A stretch of DNA of 64,000 nt from Ziziphus jujuba (lineage: Eukaryota > Streptophyta > Magnoliopsida > Rosales > Rhamnaceae). Below the pieces are notes generated by a model. The model had not been told where the DNA came from and searched no databases. It worked only from the letters and a program-made list of their open reading frames with translations. Positions 59,001 through 64,000 of the stretch are shown piece by piece. The first letter of the stretch is position 1, and the number at the start of each line of letters is the position of its first letter. A program made the translations under genes and the position numbers. Where the stretch lies: the NCBI RefSeq assembly GCF_031755915.1, contig NC_083382.1, positions 1,240,001-1,304,000 of the forward strand, given 5' to 3'.

Positions 59001-60210
59001 AGGCTGCTTTCGAACTAGATATAGAAGCAGCAGTTGAGGCGTGGGATCACATCTACACATGGAGGAATGATTTTACCTATGCCCATCATGGTGATCTTCC
59101 ATGTTTTTCTTTATTATTATTATTATTTTAGTTTTTGTATTTACCTACACGTTAACTTAGTTATGGGATTTAACATGGATTGTAACTTATCGTATTTGTT
59201 TATTTTAATTAAAGTTGATGGCTATGTTTAATAATGGTGTTAAACATTGTGATATGAGTTTGAATTTAAATAGGTTAGCCAAAGTGTTTGAATTAGCCTT
59301 ATTTTTTATTCTTTCTAATTTTATCTATGCTCCATATTTGGGAAAATGTGACATTGAATGTAAGAAGGTTAAGAGTTTGAGATTGTGATAAGAATTGGTA
59401 AACATTAAACACGCCTCCACTCCATAAACACAAATAAAGCAGATAAGTAATCTTAGCCCATCTAAGTAGGCATATGTTTCAGTTATGCAAACTTTTGGTT
59501 CTTCACAAACTACTTTTACCCCATGAGAAACTTTTTTCTTACTACTATAGTATATAAATTATATTTTATATGAATTGGCCATGCACACTGGGATTAGCTT
59601 ATATGCTTGCTATATGTGTGACCACATGGATATATATTGGTGATGGTATCGGCCATAAGGTGATCCATCTTGCTCGAGGAGAAGACCCGATTGTACCTAG
59701 CAGCTCACTTTCATCCCATTCCCTTCCATCAGATAGTTCCATAAATACTGGTGCTAATCAATCAATGTCGCTGCATTGTCATGTGGAATATTGCAGCATA
59801 GATAGCTCTCTTGATGGTGGGGAGCTCAATATCTATAAGTATGGTGTCAATCATGCTTTTTTGTTGGCCAAAATTCGATGAGGAACCTGTACCAGGATCC
59901 CTGCTGATCCACCTAAATACGTCGCAAACCAGGCACGTTTCCTCCAATATTGTAATTGTTTTGGTGCCTACAACCTTTTTTCAACAACAACTGTGAAGAC
60001 TTTGCGATATATTGCAAAACTTTTTTCCTAGTGTAGAAAGACTTCTTTGATTTTGGCAAGACTGGGCAGACAACATCTCTTCATGCTGTCTATTTTGCTA
60101 TCATTACTTTTATTTCCTTATTGTTGCCGCTAAGGAAAATCATTTATACTTCCTGGAATTGGCAGATCCTAGTATCTCTTCTTGGCATTCTTGTTGTCTT
60201 TTATAATAAT
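59001..60210 (+). pseudogene. LRAT pseudogene H
   Basis: Exon 59001-59090 encodes AAVEAWDHIYTWRNDFTYAHHG. Its phase-1 boundaries fit an upstream exon as in the 420-aa gene, but no start is found and the LSNKIQREELKP part is replaced. The second exon (from 59628) reads GIYIGDGIGHKVIHLARGED, then SSLDGGELNIYKYGVNHAFL, and hits TGA at 59879-59881 where GGTCT should follow. Past a further frame change NNNCEDFAIYCK is still legible (59978-60018), then TAG. The 3' acceptor is TG instead of AG. The membrane-like tail is present to about 60210. It lies between the two inverted DNA transposons. Confidence 0.8.
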
Positions 60211-60292
60211 TTTTTTTTTTTTGATATAGCAACTACAATTTTTTTTCCTTTACTGCACAAAGAGGTAATGCCAATGGCACAGATGATAGAAC

Positions 60293-61495
60293 TAGGGAAG
60301 CAAATGTTGCCGACATCGGCGAGAAGTCGTTGATAATGTTGGTTGTCATCCACCGCCGACACCAAAAAGGGGGAGAAGGAAAGAGTTTCCATCATGGTTG
60401 CCGAAGGAATGTCACCAGAATCGACGGGTTTCGATTGGAAATGCAGATGTCGGTGGGGATTTCATTTTTTCGATGGATTGTCGTTGGTTGTCGATGGAAT
60501 TTTTAGGGAGATGTAGGCCGGTGTGTGTGTCTGGTTGGTTTTTGTGTGTGTGTGTTTGTGATCTGCTAATGTTTGGTTTATGTGTTTGTATGTTGTGAAT
60601 TTGTTTCCCTGGTTGTGATGTGAGTGTGATCGGCCAAGAAGAGACTCTGGTTTGTGATCTGGTTGTGATGTGGCCGAGAAGAGAGGAAAAGAGACGGCTG
60701 AAGGGAAAGAGAGGGACAATAAAGAGAAAAGGAAGAGATGGCTGAAGGAAAGGCAATGTAAAGAAACATTGCTTATTTAGAGTGAGGTTCGGAATTGAGG
60801 TGAGAGAAAATTGAGTTTGAAAGGGCAGTTAGAGTTTCTTACTCCAAGTATTCTTATTGAAGAGAGAGAGTAGTAGAAGAGAGATTGGCGATCATGGACG
60901 AGAGAGGAAGGAGAAGAGGAAGAACAGAGATACGCCATTTTTCTTCACACTGTGCCTCTGCTTGCGAAGGCTCTGGCTTTTGGGTTTAGATGGGATGGCC
61001 GGAGAAAATAGTTTGATTTACTAAATTAGCCCTTTTGATCATGTGCAGATTCAATATTAAATGGGGCAAACTTGTCTATCGAAACATAAAAAATAAAAAA
61101 ATACCACTGAACATTATATAAATAAAATAGAACTAGTGCTGTTACAAATATGGATGACATTACAAAATATTTAACCTCCAGGTTTTGTCAAATTTCATAT
61201 CTTAATATTATTTATTAAATTTTCTACATTTTAGTAGTAGCAAATATTGCATTTTCTTTAGTTACTATAATTTTTAATATTTATATACTATATTATTATT
61301 CTTATATTTTAATTATTATATTTTATATATTATTTTACTATATTAATTATCTATATGTAAAAATTTGTATTCTAAATTAAATATTTACAGTTTCCATAAT
61401 TTTGTCGAAATTTCCATTGATATCAATATTTCCATCGATATTTCTATAAAATTTTACCCTCGACATTTTCATCGATATCGATATTTTTATCACTA
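60293..61495 (-). mobile_element. DNA transposon T copy 2 (Pack-type), 1.2 kb
   Basis: It is the reverse complement of 53816-55005 plus 58742-58825, ending TTTTTATCACTA on the right and starting TAGGGAAGCAAATG on the left. Flanks GATAGAAC (60285-60292) and GATAGAGC (61496-61503) form an 8-bp duplication with one change. This is the uninterrupted copy and shows what copy 1 looked like before the nested insertions. Termini TAGTG/TAGGG fit the hAT pattern, but I cannot exclude MULE. No transposase is present. Confidence 0.75.
60777..60938 (-). pseudogene. Captured transit-peptide-like exon, second copy
   Basis: The minus strand reads MAYLCSSSSPSSLVHDRQSL, continues to NSNCPFKLNFLSPQFRTSL and stops at TAA. 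Compared with copy 1 it lacks one codon and has a stop where copy 1 has CAA. Keeping frame across the indel is consistent with past coding constraint in the donor gene. The parent gene is not identified. Confidence 0.5.
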
Positions 61496-61637
61496 GATAG
61501 AGCGCATCTAATTAAGATTGGATGGTCAAGGCCACAATAAGAAATCCTTAATAGTGCTAAAAGTTTTGAGCTTGAGCCCAAATAATAATGTATGGGTCAA
61601 GTAGACCTTGTGTTCAGAATCAAAAAGCCCCACTGGA

Positions 61638-62377
61638 GTTCCATGTATATATATTTTCTTGATGTTCGGTACCATATTGCAATATATATGTATATGTTAT
61701 ATGAAATTAAAAAGAATAATATTAGATAAATTATGTAGTCTATTAAATTATTGATCAAATGTATGCATATTGTTATTTAATTGGTTTTATTTAGTTACAC
61801 ATTATTTACTAGTGGTTGATTTATTCATATTTAAATTATATTAATATACTAATTAAATAATTATATGTGTATACTTGATAAATAATTTGATAAATTAGAT
61901 GATGCTTGTAGTATTACTTAATTAGAAAATATATGACAAATCATGATTATTTTTGTGACATTGTTATTAGGTACTCATCATAGTGGGAAAAAAAAAAAAG
62001 GGTTACTACTCTAAGAGGAATTAAAAATACAACTAAACCATACAAATCAATATTATAAGTTAGTTAAGTTAGGTTGATTTAGTTGGTTTGCTATTTAAAC
62101 TAATGCCTGAGACGATTGTGAGTTCAAGATACAATAATGGAGGAAATTATTGCAAAGATCAAAATATTAATTAAATAAAATCCGATAAAATATACTAACA
62201 TGATTATATGCCATATAAACAAAGTATATGGACCAAGTTAAAAGGCAAATCCAAGCAGCAGGCAGCTAGCTAATTATGGAGAAACATAATTACCCAAAAG
62301 CATTCGGCCGTTGCTCTGTATAAGTGATTAATTCACCGATTAATAAGTGCGACTCGTTTTGGTATCTGTCTAAACAA
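61638..62377 (+). repeat. Right copy of the LRAT upstream-region duplication
   Basis: It matches 1100-1781 in the same orientation, about 60 kb away, and stops just where the first LRAT exon should begin (CTAAACAA). Sequence after it to about 62550 still resembles LRAT intron sequence (AGGTTTTGGCTTCGTA, TTGATGGGGA). This marks another lost LRAT copy. Confidence 0.7.
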
Positions 62378-62826
62378 TTCGAGAGAATTCAGTTTATGTG
62401 TTAGACAATAAGGTTTTGGCTTCGTATATATGTTACGACTATGCTGATATCCATGCATCCCCTTATTAACTATAATTTGATGGGGATCATATATAAGTGA
62501 CATACAAGATTAATTAGCACTAGAAGATTTAAAGTATAGCTATTCTAGCTTATTAGCTAGAAGATGGCATTGTGTTTAATAGATTAAATAGGATTCTGTT
62601 TCACATTGAAGGAAATATAGGAAATATAGGGTAAAGAGACTAAACTTTTATCTGTTGTTTTTTTTTTTTATTTAGTCATTCTATCATTGTGAATTGGTGG
62701 GAAAATCCATTGTTTATTTTCTTTGGTACCATGACTCAAAGCATCTAAGGATGATTAGTACATTTTCTTCAATCTCTTCAAATCTTTTACTTGCATGAAA
62801 AAACAATGAACATTCCTTCTGACGTG
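62378..62826. other. LRAT intron-like remnant and AT-rich spacer
   Basis: No coding exon is visible. The first ~170 bp resemble introns of the LRAT copies; the rest is unremarkable. Confidence 0.4.
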
Positions 62827-64000
62827 TAGGGATGTCAACGGGGCGGGGCGGGGCCGGTTTTTAAAATCCCGTTCCCATCCCCGTATGGGATTTTTCATCC
62901 CATCCCCGCAATTTTCCCCGTTTTTTTAGAAGCGGGGCGGGGACGGGGATTCCCCAATCGGTGGCGGTGCGGGGACGGTTTCCCCATTTGTTTTTTTTCA
63001 TATAATTGATATAATTTCTTTTGATAAATTTATATTAAAAAAATTTCTTCTATAAGCAAAATATAAATAAAATGACCAAAAATATAATAAAAATACAATA
63101 GAAGATATCAAAGTTCAAATTTATAATTTTAATAACATACATTCTCAAAAAATACAATATAATATAATCCAAATACATAAACATAAAATTTATAAAAATA
63201 CACATGCACACATAATAAAGTTTTACTTCTCATTTCCTTAAGTCTCCATGAAAGAATGTTCCGTAAGAGTTGATTGCTACAAAAATAGACAAAAATATTA
63301 AATAATATCAAAAAATTTTAAACAATTTAATATAAACATTTTTTGTAATAAATAAATTCAATTTACCTCCTCATCAATTTCTATGTCACTCATAGTAAAA
63401 GAACAAGCTCCAACATACGGTGAAGAAGATGAAGCTAACAAAAATGAAATTAATTAGTTAACAATAAATACAAAAATTATTTAACACAAAAAAAATATAA
63501 AATTTAATTTTTCATACCATTAATTTCAGCCCATAACCAATCTTGTGCACACATCAAAGCTTCTAAAGTTTTAGGATGAAGTCTACTTCGATGTGGACTC
63601 ACAAATCTTCCACTGGTACTGAATGCAGACTCAGATGCAAAGTTGATACTGGAATGGCTAAAATATCTCTTGCAATATTATGCAAAGTAGGATACTTCAT
63701 TGCATTTACTTTGCACCATGCCAATATGTCAAAGTCATTAGATCTAGGCAAAACCAGCTCCTCCAAATAACGATCAAGTTCAGATTTTACATTATCAAGA
63801 TTAGTAGTGCTAGAAACAAACAAATCAAATTTTGCCAAACGATCTTTTTTTCCAGATGGAGTCATATTGGATTGAGAAGATAAAACATTTGGAACATTTG
63901 CACTCAAATTGCGTTTTGATTGATACTCCTTCACTAAATCATAGCAAATTTTACGTATAATGGCTATCTTATGCACACCTTCATCCCCATAAATCAAAGG
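62827..64000 (-). mobile_element. hAT-family transposon, 3' part, runs off window
   Basis: The terminus starts TAGGGATGTCAACGGGGCGG with a long G/C-rich subterminal array of GGGGCGGGG and CCCCGTCC-type motifs (62827-62990), typical of plant hAT elements of the RICESLEEPER/Ac group. Transposase C-terminal sequence lies inside on the minus strand. The other end lies beyond position 64000. Confidence 0.7.
63358..64000 (-). pseudogene. hAT transposase C-terminal (dimerization) fragment
   Basis: The minus strand reads SELDRYLEELVLPRSNDFDI, then LAWCKVNAMKYPTLHNIARD and ILAIPVST, the hAT dimerization domain. The reading then shifts by one base near 63650; in the other frame FASESAFSTSGRFVSPHRSR and LHPKTLEALMCAQDWLWAEI continue the domain. 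A probable last exon (63434-63358) after a GT-AG intron reads SSSSPYVGACSFTMSDIEID and stops. The BED zinc finger and DDE core are outside the window. The frameshift makes this copy probably inactive. Confidence 0.85.

Noticed and set aside
60398..60598. Plus-strand frame after the C-terminus of pseudogene H
   Set aside because: It lies inside DNA transposon T copy 2, is rich in GT repeats, and has no domain.
53816..61495. A single 7.7-kb transposon with 1.2-kb terminal inverted repeats
   Set aside because: Each arm has its own 8-9-bp duplication, so two separate insertions explain it better.

Overview
This is nuclear DNA of a flowering plant, most likely a eudicot. It is AT-rich, its genes have GT-AG introns, it carries plant-type copia, solo-LTR, TRIM, MULE/hAT-like DNA elements, and its genes belong to plant families. 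I cannot name the species. No tRNA, rRNA, CRISPR or prokaryotic feature was seen.

The host sequence is a decaying tandem cluster of NC/LRAT-domain genes (plant LEAD-SENSITIVE 1-like, Pfam LRAT), with one ankyrin-repeat/PGG-domain (ACD6/ITN1-like) locus in its middle. Two LRAT genes have open, spliceable frames: a four-exon gene at 14189-17536 (420 aa, His-His-Cys residues present) and a two-exon gene at 52893-53668 (212 aa, catalytic-position Cys replaced by Gly). At least five further copies are broken or partial: 1768-3597, 7190-8780, 18180-19290, 19990-23115 (continuing after a copia insertion at 28388-28440), 30030-32150 and 59001-60210. A promoter/intron remnant lies at 61638-62820. Three remnants contain inverted-repeat hairpins built from the family's own first LRAT exon. 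One hairpin arm has 25 nt exactly antisense to the intact gene.

The ankyrin locus (36230-46507) is one multi-exon pseudogene with several frameshifts and nonsense codons and two solo LTRs in its introns. It is preceded by a tandemly duplicated promoter and first-exon fragment (34450-36370).

Mobile DNA makes up nearly half the window. Six complete solo LTRs of one family (2.8-3.3 kb), plus a truncated seventh at the left edge, all lie in one orientation; most have recognisable 5-bp target duplications. A full copia element (23116-28382) with near-identical LTRs sits in the last exon of an LRAT pseudogene and has a defective integrase. A 0.9-kb MULE-like element lies just upstream of the intact LRAT gene. 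Two copies of a 1.2-kb DNA element in opposite orientation (53816-58825 and 60293-61495) carry the same captured transit-peptide-like exon; the first hosts nested TRIM and solo-LTR insertions. A hAT element runs off the right edge.

The picture is birth and death of a lipid-acyltransferase-like family, with transposons and inverted exon duplications as the main forces. The most novel possibility is self-targeting hairpins that could yield small RNAs against the surviving gene. This is inferred from sequence only.
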